Position numbers and translations under genes: made by a program | Source of the DNA: Arenibacterium halophilum | Lineage (GTDB): Bacteria; Pseudomonadota; Alphaproteobacteria; Rhodobacterales; Rhodobacteraceae | Direction of reading: 5' to 3' | NCBI RefSeq assembly: GCF_005938225.1 | Contig: NZ_VCPC01000002.1 | Coordinates: 496,001-560,000 of the forward strand | Length of the DNA stretch: 64,000 nucleotides | Part shown: piece after piece, positions 54,154 through 62,823 of the stretch | How positions within the stretch are numbered: position 1 is the stretch's first letter | Layout: each line of letters starts with the position of its first letter | The notes under the pieces: generated by a model | What the model was told of the DNA's origin: nothing | Databases searched by the model: none | Seen by the model: only the letters and a program-made list of their open reading frames with translations

Positions 54154-55471
54154 GGTTCCCGGCGTCCTCGTGTCCGCCCCGGGATCGGGCACCGGCAAAA
54201 CCACTGTGATGCTGGGCCTGCTGCGCGCGCTGCGCGAGGACGGGCTGACGGTGCAGCCGTTCAAGAGCGGACCGGACTACATCGACCCGGCCTTTCACCT
54301 TGCGGCGGCGGGGCGCGCGTCGTTCAACATCGACAGCTGGGCGATGAGGGCGGGGCTGATCGCCTCGGTCGCGGAACAGGCGCAGGGCGCCGATATGGTG
54401 GTGGCCGAAGGGTCGATGGGCCTGTTCGATGGCGTCGCCTTTGCCGGGGCCTGCGGGCATGGCACCAGCGCGGAAACCGCGATCCGAATGGGCTGGCCCG
54501 TGGTGCTGGTACTGGATATTTCCGGTCAGGCGCAATCGGCGGCGGCCACGGCGCTGGGGTTCCAGCGCTACAACCCCGATCTGCGCCTTGCGGGCGTGAT
54601 CCTGAACCGCTGCGCCAGCCCGCGTCACGAACGGCTGACCCGGCTGGGGATGGAGCAGGTGGGCATTCCGGTGCTGGGCTGCCTGCCGCGCCGGGGCGAC
54701 CTGGCGCTGCCTGAACGCCACCTTGGCCTGATCCAGGCGGTCGAACACCCCGATCTGGAAGCCGCGATCGCCGGATATGCCGCCTTCCTGCGCGAGAATG
54801 TCGATCTGGCCGCGATCCGTGCGGTAGCCGGGGCGCGGGCGCTGACGGATACGCCCACCGGGCTGCCGCGCCCGCCCGCGCAGCGCATTGCGCTGGCCCG
54901 CGACGCGGCGTTTTCCTTTACCTATCCGCATGTTCTGGAAGGCTGGCGCGCCGCCGGCGCCGAGATCGTGCCGTTTTCGCCACTGGCGGATGACGCCCCC
55001 GATGCCAGCGCCGATCTGGTCTGGCTGCCGGGCGGCTACCCCGAGCTGCATGGCGCCACGCTGGCCAGCGCGACCCGCTTTCGCGAAGGGCTGCGCCGCC
55101 ACGCCGAAACCCGGCCTGTGCATGGTGAATGCGGGGGCTACATGGCGCTTGGGCAGGCGCTGATCGACAAGGATGGCACCCGGCACGAGATGGCCGGGCT
55201 GCTGGGTCTGGTGACATCTTACGAAAAGCGCAAGTTTCACCTTGGCTATCGCCGCGCCGTGCTGCGCGCGCCGATGCCGGGGCAGGGCGTTGGCTCGGCG
55301 CTGCGGGGCCACGAATTCCATTACTCCACCATTCTGGACGCGCCCGACGCGCCCCTGGCCCGCGTGAGCGACGCCGAAGGTGCCGAGGTGCCGGAAACCG
55401 GCTCGGCCCGGGGCCATGTCACCGGCAGCTTCTTTCACATGATCGCCGAAGAAGGGCAGGGAACCAAATGA
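54146..55471 (+). CDS. cobB: Hydrogenobyrinic acid a,c-diamide synthase
   Basis: 441-residue glutamine-dependent amidase adding amides at positions a and c. P-loop near the N-terminus in [32 protein letters not shown], and a C-terminal class I-like triad glutaminase domain with [10 protein letters not shown] and the nucleophile in [15 protein letters not shown], then RGHEFHYST. The start is at 54146, inside the end of cobM, with GAGCGAACAGG upstream. Its product is the CobNST substrate. Confidence 0.95.
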   Translation: MAEVPGVLVSAPGSGTGKTTVMLGLLRALREDGLTVQPFKSGPDYIDPAFHLAAAGRASFNIDSWAMRAGLIASVAEQAQGADMVVAEGSMGLFDGVAFAGACGHGTSAETAIRMGWPVVLVLDISGQAQSAAATALGFQRYNPDLRLAGVILNRCASPRHERLTRLGMEQVGIPVLGCLPRRGDLALPERHLGLIQAVEHPDLEAAIAGYAAFLRENVDLAAIRAVAGARALTDTPTGLPRPPAQRIALARDAAFSFTYPHVLEGWRAAGAEIVPFSPLADDAPDASADLVWLPGGYPELHGATLASATRFREGLRRHAETRPVHGECGGYMALGQALIDKDGTRHEMAGLLGLVTSYEKRKFHLGYRRAVLRAPMPGQGVGSALRGHEFHYSTILDAPDAPLARVSDAEGAEVPETGSARGHVTGSFFHMIAEEGQGTK

Positions 55472-56187
55472 CCGGATTTGTCAGCTTTGTCGGTTCTGGC
55501 CCCGGCGACCCGGAATTGTTGACGCTGAAGGCGGTCGACCGGCTGAAACGGGCCGAGGCGGTGCTGTTCGACGATCTGTCGTCGGGCGCCTTGCTGGGCC
55601 ATGCGGGCAAGACGGCCGAACTGGTCGGGGTGGGCAAACGCGCCGGGCGGCCCTCGCCCCGGCAGGATCACGTCAGCCGCCTGCTGGTCGATTACGCGCA
55701 GACCGGCGCGCGGGTGGTGCGGCTCAAAAGCGGCGATGGCGGCATTTTCGGCCGTCTGGAAGAGGAAATCGTCGCCCTGCGTGCGGCGGGTATTCCTTAC
55801 GAGATCATCCCCGGCGTGCCTTCGGCCTGCGCCGCAGCTGCGGCTGCCGGGATCCCTCTGACGCGGCGGCTGACCGCGCGGCGGGTGCAGTTTGTCACTG
55901 GCCACGATGTATCCGGCGCGCTGCCCGAAGATCTGAACCTGGCCGCGCTGGCCGATGCGCAGGCCACGACGGTGGTCTTCATGGGCAAACGCACCTTTCC
56001 GCGCCTCGCCGCGCTGCTGACGGGGGCCGGGCTGCCGGGCGATACGCCTGCCTTGCTGGCGGAATCGGTGGGCGGCGCGGAACAGAGCCTTGAGCGCAGC
56101 ACCATCGACGCGCTGGCCCAGCGGTTCCAGGGCGATCCAGGCAGCGCGCCGGCGCTGATCCTTTATGGCCCGCTGGCCGAGGCCTAG
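55468..56187 (+). CDS. cobA: Uroporphyrinogen-III C-methyltransferase
   Basis: 239-residue SUMT that methylates uroporphyrinogen III at C2 and C7 to precorrin-2, the branch point to B12 and siroheme. Seen: VSFVGSGPGDPELLTLKAVDRL, AEAVLFDDLSSGALL, VGKRAGRPSPRQDHVSRLL, VVRLKSGDGGIFGRLEEE and EIIPGVPSACAAAAAAGIPLT. ATG overlaps cobB by 4 bases. Confidence 0.95.
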   Translation: MTGFVSFVGSGPGDPELLTLKAVDRLKRAEAVLFDDLSSGALLGHAGKTAELVGVGKRAGRPSPRQDHVSRLLVDYAQTGARVVRLKSGDGGIFGRLEEEIVALRAAGIPYEIIPGVPSACAAAAAAGIPLTRRLTARRVQFVTGHDVSGALPEDLNLAALADAQATTVVFMGKRTFPRLAALLTGAGLPGDTPALLAESVGGAEQSLERSTIDALAQRFQGDPGSAPALILYGPLAEA

Positions 56188-56190
56188 GCG

Positions 56191-56922
56191 ATGCAGCAAC
56201 TGTTCCTGATCGGCATCGGCACCGGCAACCCCGATCACGTCACGGGCGAGGCGCGGCGTGTGATGGCCGACGCCGATCTGATCCTGATCCCGCGCAAGGG
56301 CGCGGACAAAGCCGACCTGGCCGACCTGCGGCGTCAGATCGTTCATGCGGTGCTAGGCCCGGATGCGCCGGTGGTGGAATTCGACCTGCCGCGCCGCGAT
56401 GCCTCGGGCGATTACCTGACCGGCGTCGACGCCTGGCACGATGCCATCGCCCGGGCCTGGGTAGACGCCGCCGGGCAGGCGCAGCGGGTCGCGCTGCTGA
56501 TCTGGGGCGATCCTTCTCTGTATGACAGCTCTCTGCGTATCGCCGCGCGGCTCGACCCGGCGCCCACCATCCGCGTGGTGCCCGGGATCACCGCCGTGCA
56601 GGCGCTGACGGCGGCACATGCGATCCCGGTCAACGAAATTGGCGCGCCCTTCGTGGTGACCACGGGCCGCCGCCTGCGCGACGAAGGCTGGCCCCCCGGC
56701 GTGGACACGGCGGTGGTGATGCTGGACGGCCAATGCTCATTCCAGTCGCTGTCCGAGCCTGAGCGATACGACATCTGGTGGGGCGCCTATGTCGGCATGG
56801 CCGAGCAAATCCTCGACCGCGGCCCCTTGCCCGAGGCCGCCGCGCGCATCGTCGCCACCCGCGCCAGGGCCCGCGCCGATCACGGGTGGATCATGGATAT
56901 CTACCTGCTGCGGCGGCGGTAA
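56191..56922 (+). CDS. cobF: Precorrin-6A synthase (deacetylating)
   Basis: 243-residue CobF methylating C1 with loss of the C20-derived acetyl group; diagnostic of the aerobic pathway. Seen: LFLIGIGTGNPDHVTGEARRVM, ADLILIPRKGADKADLADLRR, LLIWGDPSLYDSSLRIAARL and VVPGITAVQALTAAHAIPVNEIG. Starts 3 bases after the cobA stop; last plus-strand gene of the cob operon, its stop only 3 bases from the stop of a convergent unknown gene, with no terminator visible between. Confidence 0.95.
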   Translation: MQQLFLIGIGTGNPDHVTGEARRVMADADLILIPRKGADKADLADLRRQIVHAVLGPDAPVVEFDLPRRDASGDYLTGVDAWHDAIARAWVDAAGQAQRVALLIWGDPSLYDSSLRIAARLDPAPTIRVVPGITAVQALTAAHAIPVNEIGAPFVVTTGRRLRDEGWPPGVDTAVVMLDGQCSFQSLSEPERYDIWWGAYVGMAEQILDRGPLPEAAARIVATRARARADHGWIMDIYLLRRR

Positions 56923-56925
56923 GGA

Positions 56926-57867
56926 TCATTCGGTTGGTAAAATCAGAATGGGTTCAGCCTCTTCGCTCTGGATCCGTTCGATGAAGTCGCGCCCGTTTAT
57001 CCCTTTGGCAATCAACGTGCGTGACAGGTCAGCCTGAGACGCGGTGCGTAGCCGGATCTCCGAACAGTCCTGCGAGATACTGGCGGCCAGATCGGCCCCG
57101 CCTTGCAGTTTTTCAGCCAGCACATCGCGCGGCATTAGAAATGCAAGGTCTTGCAGCCGGTCGCACTGTCGGCCAACCCGCTGCACGGCGGCTTCTTTCA
57201 TGTCGAGCCAGATCAGCGATTTGACCTGGGTCGCTCCGCACATCGCCAGCCCCGCCAAGAGGGTTCGCAACAGTCCGGCGTCGACCTTGGCTTCGATCAC
57301 CACGCTGGCGATGCCAGAGTGCAATTCGTCGAACACATAGCTGAGGCGTTCCTCGACCTCGCGCATGACGCTGTCACCGTCAGGGCGAACCTCGGCCTCT
57401 TGCATCCGGTCCACGGCGGTGCGGACGGTGACCAGTTTGCGCCGCAGATCCATATCGCGCCATTGCGATGGCAGAGCGTCGATCTTGCCTTCGATGGTAC
57501 CAAGTGCCGTGTCGATCTGGCCAAGACGGTGCAGGATCATCGCCGTTGAGGCCGCGGTTACGCCGACGCCCACCACGGATGACGCAAGCGTGGCGATCTG
57601 AAGCGATTGCATCGCTCCCATCATGGATTGCATCGCGCTTAACTTGTTCGAGATTGCTGCATTTTGCGCGATCCCGACCAGATTGGTGACGCCGGTCGGA
57701 TCGATGGACAGACCCGTCTGAAGCACCTTTTGCAGCGCGCCGGTTTCCTGCAAGTGTGCGACGATCCGGCCGGTCTGTACATTCTTCAAGATCGCGCCAT
57801 GTCGCTTCAATTCACCGGACGCGATCTGTTTTGCGAATTCTTCGGCAATGTAAAAAGGAATACTCAT
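56926..57867 (-). CDS. Unknown protein with membrane segment and coiled coil (second gene of a pair)
   Basis: 313-residue protein I do not recognise. Residues about 60-85 are helical and Met/Gln-rich (AAISNKLSAMQSMMGAMQSL). About 88-113 is a hydrophobic Ala/Gly/Ser segment that could span the membrane (IATLASSVVGVGVTAASTAM), followed by heptad-like RLGQIDTALGTIEGKIDAL, then a long mostly helical C-terminal half with a lone hydrophobic patch LLRTLLAGLAMCGATQVKSLIW. No catalytic motif is seen. Its ATG overlaps the stop of the upstream gene by 4 bases, so the two form one unit. Not related to cobalamin by content; it faces cobF tail to tail. Confidence 0.75.
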   Translation of the reverse strand: MSIPFYIAEEFAKQIASGELKRHGAILKNVQTGRIVAHLQETGALQKVLQTGLSIDPTGVTNLVGIAQNAAISNKLSAMQSMMGAMQSLQIATLASSVVGVGVTAASTAMILHRLGQIDTALGTIEGKIDALPSQWRDMDLRRKLVTVRTAVDRMQEAEVRPDGDSVMREVEERLSYVFDELHSGIASVVIEAKVDAGLLRTLLAGLAMCGATQVKSLIWLDMKEAAVQRVGRQCDRLQDLAFLMPRDVLAEKLQGGADLAASISQDCSEIRLRTASQADLSRTLIAKGINGRDFIERIQSEEAEPILILPTE

Positions 57868-58535
57868 TCAATCAGCTCCAGCCGTTTTCTTGCGACGGCC
57901 TCAAGTTCTTTTTGCAGTTGCCGTTTCAAGGAGTTGGCTTTTGGTTTTTCAGGGTCCCCCAGAACGATGCCGTCGATCCATTTGTGGATGGACTGCCTGA
58001 AATTCTGCTTTAATCGGTTGAGGTTTCTGTTCCTGAATGCCGGACCCGCGGCCGCGGCAATCGCGGCGCCAGCCAGAGCGACAACGGGAACAACCGCGAG
58101 GCCGGTTGCGCCAACAGAGAACCCAAGGACGGTAGTTCCGGCGACGGCCAGACCCCCGCTTGCGAATGGCACGGCTGCGACAGGGGCGACCGAAAAAACT
58201 ACCGTGGCAGTTGTTTCGCCGATCTCGCTATAGCTCAATTTGTCTAACTGGCCGTTGCCTTCCACTTCCTCGGCCGAAGCCTTGAAGGATTCGTCCAAAT
58301 CGTGCGTGAGTTCCGCGTAGAGCTTGGATGTCCATTCTTCGACGATCGGATTCAGTTCATTGGTCCGGACGGCCTTGCGAGAAAACGTCTTGTACCAGCC
58401 GAGTTCGTCAATCTTCTGATCCACCTTGTAGTAGAGCGCGGGCAGTCGATCCGGGATCGTCTTGGAAATGTGGTCTTGCGCCGCTTCCCACCAATCCATG
58501 ATTTCGGCACGTTGAAGTTCGTTCGGGGGCTGCAT
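57864..58535 (-). CDS. Unknown protein with central Gly/Ala-rich hydrophobic region (first gene of a pair)
   Basis: 223-residue protein without a recognised family. Residues about 15-115 are helical and charged (IMDWWEAAQDHISKTIPDRL, LYAELTHDLDESFKASAEE). About 125-185 is a 60-residue strongly hydrophobic Val/Ala/Gly stretch (VVFSVAPVAAVPFASGGLAV, ATGLAVVPVVALAGAAIAAA), long enough for two membrane passes or membrane insertion. The rest is a basic helical tail (LNRLKQNFRQSIHKWIDG, LKRQLQKELEAVARKRLEL). The start at 58535 is chosen because an upstream in-frame start at 58661 lies in the neighbouring terminator. Base composition is lower in G+C than neighbours (58321-58380: 32 of 60 bases). Layout is loosely like membrane-remodelling or pore-forming stalks; function unknown. 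Confidence 0.72.
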   Translation of the reverse strand: MQPPNELQRAEIMDWWEAAQDHISKTIPDRLPALYYKVDQKIDELGWYKTFSRKAVRTNELNPIVEEWTSKLYAELTHDLDESFKASAEEVEGNGQLDKLSYSEIGETTATVVFSVAPVAAVPFASGGLAVAGTTVLGFSVGATGLAVVPVVALAGAAIAAAAGPAFRNRNLNRLKQNFRQSIHKWIDGIVLGDPEKPKANSLKRQLQKELEAVARKRLELIE

Positions 58536-58664
58536 GAATGTCCTATGGTCTGACGTGCAACGATGCTGGCAATGACGTGCATCAGGTAAATAATTACCGG
58601 CCAGTTTTCGCGGAACGGCCTGTCCGGTCAAGGACTTGAGTGCAGTTTGTCTGTCGCTCACATG

Positions 58665-58689
58665 AAAAAGGCCCCTTCCGGGGCCTTTT
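58665..58689 (-). terminator. Rho-independent terminator of the TRAP operon
   Basis: Perfect 10-bp stem AAAAGGCCCC (58666-58675) with GGGGCCTTTT (58680-58689), loop TTCC. On the minus strand the stem ends in five T. It separates dctM from the unknown two-gene unit. Confidence 0.85.
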
Positions 58690-58712
58690 GTCGTTTCGAA
58701 TTCTATCCGGCC

Positions 58713-60068
58713 TCAGCCATACACCAGCCGTGGCAGCCAGGTGATGACCTGCGGGAAGACCATGCATATCACCAGCCCGACCAGTTGCAGGAACAGAAAG
58801 GGCAGGGCGGATTTGAAGATGTCGCTCATCGGGATGTCGGCCGGAGCGACGCCGCGCAGGTAGAACAGCGCATAGCCGAAGGGCGGCGAGAGAAAGCTCA
58901 TCTGCATGTTCACGAGGTAGAGCACGCCGAACCACAGCACGAGGTCATCCACGTCGCCCAGCCCGAAGGCCTGCGCGCCAAGCGCCTTGATGATCGGCAC
59001 GAAGATCGGCACGCACAGAAGCAGGATGCCGACCCAGTCAAGGAACATGCCCAGGATCACCAGCAGGATCTGCATCAGGATCAGGATGCCCCAGGGCCCG
59101 AGGCCGGTGGCGGCAAGGCTGTCCTGCACGAACTGCTGCCCGCCTTCCAGAACATAGAGCCCGACAAAGATCGTCGCGCCGAACATGATCCAGATCACCA
59201 TGGCAGAGGCCTTGAGCGTGGTGGTGCAGGCCTCGCGCACGGTGGGCCAATCCAGCTTGCGATGGATGGCGGCGACGATGAAGGCGCCGAAAGTGCCGAT
59301 GCCCGCCGCCTCGACCGGGGTGGCGACGCCGGAAAAGATGATGCCCAGCACCACCACGACCAGCGTGATCGGGGCCGTCATCTTGCCGATCAGGCGCAGC
59401 TTTTCGGCGTTCGACACCCGTTCTTCGGGCGGGATGGCCGGGCCGACGGCGGGGTTGATGTAGGACCGCGTCACCACATAGGCGATATACATCCCCGACA
59501 GCATCAGCCCCGGAATGACCGCGCCGATGAACAGCTCGCCCACCGATTGCTCGGCCACCACGGCATAGATGATGGCCAGGATCGACGGCGGGATCAGGAT
59601 GCCCAGCGTACCGCCTGCCATGATCGAACCCATGGCGATCTTGGGGTCATAGTGGCGTTTCAGCATGGCGGGCAGGGCGATGATACCCATCGTCACCACC
59701 GCCGCGCCGATCACGCCGACCATGGCGGCCAGGATGGTCGAGGCGATGATCGTCGCCGCCGCCAGCCCGCCTTTCAGCCCGCCCATGACCTTGTAGATCA
59801 CGTCGAACATGTCGTTGATGATGCCTGCCCGTTCCAGCATCGCCGCCATGAAGATGAACAGCGGGATGGCCGACAGCTGATAGTTCGTCATCAGCGGGAA
59901 GATGCGCGAGGGCACGATGTTCAGCGCGCGCGCATCGCCCAGGATGAACAGGAAGACACAGGCCAGACCGCCGGTGACAAAGGCCAGGGGCAGCCCCGCC
60001 ATCAGCAGGGCCAGCAGGCTGCCGAACATGATGAGTGTCAGCCACTCGATTCCGATTTCGATGCCCAT
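58713..60068 (-). CDS. dctM: TRAP transporter large permease (DctM)
   Basis: 451-residue inner-membrane protein with about twelve hydrophobic helices, the Na+-coupled transport subunit of a tripartite ATP-independent periplasmic transporter. Seen: LIMFGSLLALLMAGLPLAFV, IPLFIFMAAMLERAG, MAGGTLGILIPPSILAIIYA (the GxxxPPS motif of DctM), IFSGVATPVEAAGIGTFGA and PPFGYALFYLRGVAPADI. Starts 3 bases after dctQ. Together with dctP it should import a carboxylate-type solute. Confidence 0.94.
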   Translation of the reverse strand: MGIEIGIEWLTLIMFGSLLALLMAGLPLAFVTGGLACVFLFILGDARALNIVPSRIFPLMTNYQLSAIPLFIFMAAMLERAGIINDMFDVIYKVMGGLKGGLAAATIIASTILAAMVGVIGAAVVTMGIIALPAMLKRHYDPKIAMGSIMAGGTLGILIPPSILAIIYAVVAEQSVGELFIGAVIPGLMLSGMYIAYVVTRSYINPAVGPAIPPEERVSNAEKLRLIGKMTAPITLVVVVLGIIFSGVATPVEAAGIGTFGAFIVAAIHRKLDWPTVREACTTTLKASAMVIWIMFGATIFVGLYVLEGGQQFVQDSLAATGLGPWGILILMQILLVILGMFLDWVGILLLCVPIFVPIIKALGAQAFGLGDVDDLVLWFGVLYLVNMQMSFLSPPFGYALFYLRGVAPADIPMSDIFKSALPFLFLQLVGLVICMVFPQVITWLPRLVYG

Positions 60069-60071
60069 GCC

Positions 60072-61385
60072 TTATGCCCCTCTTGCCACGGCGCGAATGT
60101 CCTTGGACAGCTTCGAGATGCCCTGAAGCACCAGAAGCACGCCGCCCATCACCATGACCCATTTCATCGGCCACAGCGGCACTTCCCATTCGTTGAAGCT
60201 GATCTCGCCCCAGCGGATGTTGTCGCCGGTCCACTGATCCAGCCCGAGGCTGCCCAGCATTCCGAAGAACGTGGTTTCCCCTCGCGCCCAGGCCGACACG
60301 ACCGAGTTGCCCGTGGGCACCGCCAGCGCGTCCATCGCGAAGATCCAGCTGGTGACCAGCAGGGTGCCCGCGAAGATGAAGAAGAAGATCGAGGTCACCA
60401 GATCGACCCATGCCTTTTTCGGGCGGGTCAGGGGCGCATAGAAGATATCGACGCGCACATGGCTTTCGGTCAGCATCGCATAGGCGCCCGCGATCAGGTA
60501 TTGCATCCCGAACATCAGGTACATGGATTCATGCGCCCAATTGGTGGGCGAGCCGAAGACATAGCGCGCGATCACCTCATAGTAATAGACGAAAACGGCG
60601 ATCACCGCCCAATAGGCCACGAATTCACCACAGAACAGAGACAGCCGGTCGATCCAGTTCTCGGCGTAATCGGCGTCGTGCTTCGGGCCTTCCTCGGCTT
60701 CGGCGGCCGCCAGCGCGCGTTCGGCGTCGGAAATCTCTTCCTCGGCGGGGAGGTTCGCATTGGCGCGGCGCACCAGCATCGGCAGCAGCAGCAGGTCGAT
60801 CACCAGCAGCGCAAGGATCAGATAGAACGCATAGCCAGCCGCATCGCTCCAGAAGGCGCGGGTGGCGGCGGCCTCGTCCCGCTTGGGCGCGATCGAGTCG
60901 AGCGTGGCGCGGGCGTCGCTCAGGCGGGTTTCGCCCTTGGAAATGGTGTCCTCGGCCCGTGTCAGTCGGCGCTCGGCCGACTTCTGTGCAAAAGACCCTT
61001 CTTCGGCTTCGGCCGCCGCGGCCTGCAATCCGGCGAGGTCTTCGCGCGCGTCGGCCACCCGGCTTTCCTCGCGGTCCACGGTGCGCTGGGCCACCCGCAA
61101 TTCGTTGGCAAAGCCCGACAGCACAGTGCGCGCGTCGTGGGTCTGGGCGTTGGCGTACAGCACGAACAGGAAGATCGGGATATAAACCAGCCCCCAGAGG
61201 CTTTTGATATAGAAACGGTGCAGCCCCAGGATGCCGCCGGTGACGGCGATCATATAGGCCAGCGGAAGGGTATAGCGTTTCCGTGACGGTTGCGGGCGGC
61301 GCGACAGGATCATCGCGACAATGGGAAAGACGATCAGTCCGACCCAGTACAACCAATGCGGCAGCGTGAAGCTGAGACCCGGCAT
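60072..61385 (-). CDS. dctQ: TRAP transporter small permease (DctQ) with TM2-like and coiled-coil N-terminal extension
   Basis: 437-residue protein, about 2.5 times the usual 160-200 residues. The DctQ part is C-terminal (about 245-430: FCGEFVAYWAVIAVFVYYYEVIARYVFG, MYLMFGMQYLIAGAYAMLTESHVRVDIFY, with WAHE before it). The first 80 residues contain a TM2-like block, TGGILGLHRFYIKSLWG, with two more hydrophobic segments. About 85-175 is a charged, heptad-rich region typical of a coiled coil, followed by one more membrane helix (YLILALLVIDLLLLPMLV) and an acidic linker. The extension may mediate oligomerisation or sensing. Lies between dctP and dctM. Confidence 0.9.
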   Translation of the reverse strand: MPGLSFTLPHWLYWVGLIVFPIVAMILSRRPQPSRKRYTLPLAYMIAVTGGILGLHRFYIKSLWGLVYIPIFLFVLYANAQTHDARTVLSGFANELRVAQRTVDREESRVADAREDLAGLQAAAAEAEEGSFAQKSAERRLTRAEDTISKGETRLSDARATLDSIAPKRDEAAATRAFWSDAAGYAFYLILALLVIDLLLLPMLVRRANANLPAEEEISDAERALAAAEAEEGPKHDADYAENWIDRLSLFCGEFVAYWAVIAVFVYYYEVIARYVFGSPTNWAHESMYLMFGMQYLIAGAYAMLTESHVRVDIFYAPLTRPKKAWVDLVTSIFFFIFAGTLLVTSWIFAMDALAVPTGNSVVSAWARGETTFFGMLGSLGLDQWTGDNIRWGEISFNEWEVPLWPMKWVMVMGGVLLVLQGISKLSKDIRAVARGA

Positions 61386-61413
61386 ACGGTCCTCTTTGGA
61401 ATGGAGAGTCAGG

Positions 61414-61450
61414 AAAAGCCGCCCGGGGCGCGCGTTTGGCCCCGGGCGGC
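61414..61450 (-). terminator. Hairpin between dctP and dctQ (attenuator)
   Basis: Perfect 12-bp G+C stem, GCCGCCCGGGGC (61418-61429) with GCCCCGGGCGGC (61439-61450), 9-base loop; on the minus strand followed by TTTT. It sits in the 86-base gap after dctP. Such hairpins commonly stop part of the transcripts so that the binding protein is made in excess of the permeases. Confidence 0.7.
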
Positions 61451-61471
61451 AGCTAGGCTGCGCCTATGCGG

Positions 61472-62569
61472 TCAGAGCTTGAGCTCGAGTCCTTGGGTCA
61501 GCGCCGGATCCACATAGCCAAGCGAGCCGGACTGCATGTAATCGAGCTGAATCTTGAACACACGCGCGGCGTTCGGATCGCGGTTGGCGTAGTCGAACCA
61601 GATCGGCACGGCGACTTCGGTCATCAGGTCCACGTCGTCCTGGGACAGACGCGTGACTTCGGTGCCGTCGGCCTCGAACTTGCCCCAGGCTTCCTGGTCG
61701 GCCTTCTGGATCGCGGCATAATGCATGTCGGAATAGACGTGCGTTTCCATCTCGATGAACTGCTTCATCTGCGGTGACAGCGCGTCCCAAGCCGCCTGAC
61801 CCACGGTGATGTCCATGATGTCGACCGGCTGGTACAGCGACATGAAGCCCGGAGGGCCCATCACGATGTAATCGGTCACCTGGCTGAAGCCGAGCGCGTA
61901 GTTCACCGCCGGGCCCACATAGTCGGCCACGTCGATGGTGCCCTTTTCCAGCGCCGGGAAGATTTCCGAACCGGGCAGAACGGTGGTTTCCGCGCCGATG
62001 GCGTTGAAGACTTCGGCTACCATGCCGCCGGGCAGGCGCATCTTGCGGCCAGCAAAGTCGTCGATCGACCGGATCGGCACCTTCGAGTGGATGATGTTGG
62101 CATCGTGGTGCACGGGCCCGACAAAGTGCATCCCCTGCGCGGCGTACAGCTCGCGGGCGATGTCGATGCCGCCCAGGCCATAATAGAACGTGTCGAATTC
62201 CGAAGGCTGGCGCAGGCCCAGCGGGATCGAGGTCAGGAAGGTGGCCGCCGGGATGATGCCCTGCGCGTAGATGGTGAACGGGTTCACCGCGTCCAGAACG
62301 CCGTTTTTCACCGCGTCGAACAGCTGGAAATCGCCCACGACGTCATTGGCACCAAAGGGCGTAAAGGCCAGCTCGCCGCCGGTCTTTTCCTGTATCGAAG
62401 CGCACCAGTCCTTGAAAATCTGCAAACCGGCGCCACCGGGCCAGGATGTCTGGATTTTCCAGGTGGTGCCATTGGCCTGTGCCCCGGCGATATGCGGCGC
62501 GGCCAGCGTTGCGGCACCGGCTCCGGCCAGTGTGCGCAGGGCCGCGCGGCGGTTTGTCAGTCGTGTCAT
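61472..62569 (-). CDS. dctP: TRAP transporter substrate-binding protein (DctP, TakP-like)
   Basis: 365-residue periplasmic binding protein. The signal sequence has a twin-arginine look (TNRRAALRTLAGAGAATLAA, then PHIAGAQA). Mature family blocks: WKIQTSWPGGAGLQIFKDW, NPFTIYAQGIIPAATFLTSI, MRLPGGMVAEVFNAIGAETT, VLPGSEIFPALEKGTIDVADYVGP. These resemble TakP and other alpha-keto acid/lactate-type TRAP proteins (with the conserved carboxylate-binding Arg in RKMRLPGG). The start at 62569 follows GGGAGGACTGAC; the frame is open upstream to 62737 through the promoter region. First gene of dctPQM. Confidence 0.92.
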   Translation of the reverse strand: MTRLTNRRAALRTLAGAGAATLAAPHIAGAQANGTTWKIQTSWPGGAGLQIFKDWCASIQEKTGGELAFTPFGANDVVGDFQLFDAVKNGVLDAVNPFTIYAQGIIPAATFLTSIPLGLRQPSEFDTFYYGLGGIDIARELYAAQGMHFVGPVHHDANIIHSKVPIRSIDDFAGRKMRLPGGMVAEVFNAIGAETTVLPGSEIFPALEKGTIDVADYVGPAVNYALGFSQVTDYIVMGPPGFMSLYQPVDIMDITVGQAAWDALSPQMKQFIEMETHVYSDMHYAAIQKADQEAWGKFEADGTEVTRLSQDDVDLMTEVAVPIWFDYANRDPNAARVFKIQLDYMQSGSLGYVDPALTQGLELKL

Positions 62570-62677
62570 GTCAGTCCTCCCATGTGGTTGCGCAGCGATT
62601 TTATGGGCCTCCTGAGTGGCTCTGCCGTTTCCTCCAAGAAGGCAGGGCCGGGGACCAATTTTCGCTGTCGCACCATA

Positions 62678-62707
62678 TGAATACGCATACTTGTGTGTTT
62701 TGGACAA
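62678..62707 (-). promoter_or_regulatory. Candidate promoter for dctPQM
   Basis: In the A/T-richer part of the 254-base gap between the P450 gene and dctP, the minus strand reads TTGTCC (62707-62702) and, 18 bases on, TATTCA (62683-62678). A short dyad CTTGT/ACAAG overlaps it and could be an operator. The match is weak. Confidence 0.3.
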
Positions 62708-62823
62708 GATAATTTGCCAATTGGAGGGGAATTGCACGGTTTGGCAGGGGTTTCAGACACGAAAAGTGGCCCTATGCCGGGAGGGGCGCAAGGGACCTGA
62801 CCAAATCGGGCAGTTTGTCGGGG

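Noticed and set aside
57864-58535. Assignment of the two-gene unit to a known toxin-antitoxin or phage-defence type
   Set aside because: No motif of a known family could be identified; naming a system would be guesswork.
58647-61286. An 879-codon plus-strand open frame opposite dctM and dctQ, rich in His, Asp and Gln
   Set aside because: It spans a terminator and two well-supported antisense genes; its composition is the codon-complement of hydrophobic membrane-protein sequence.
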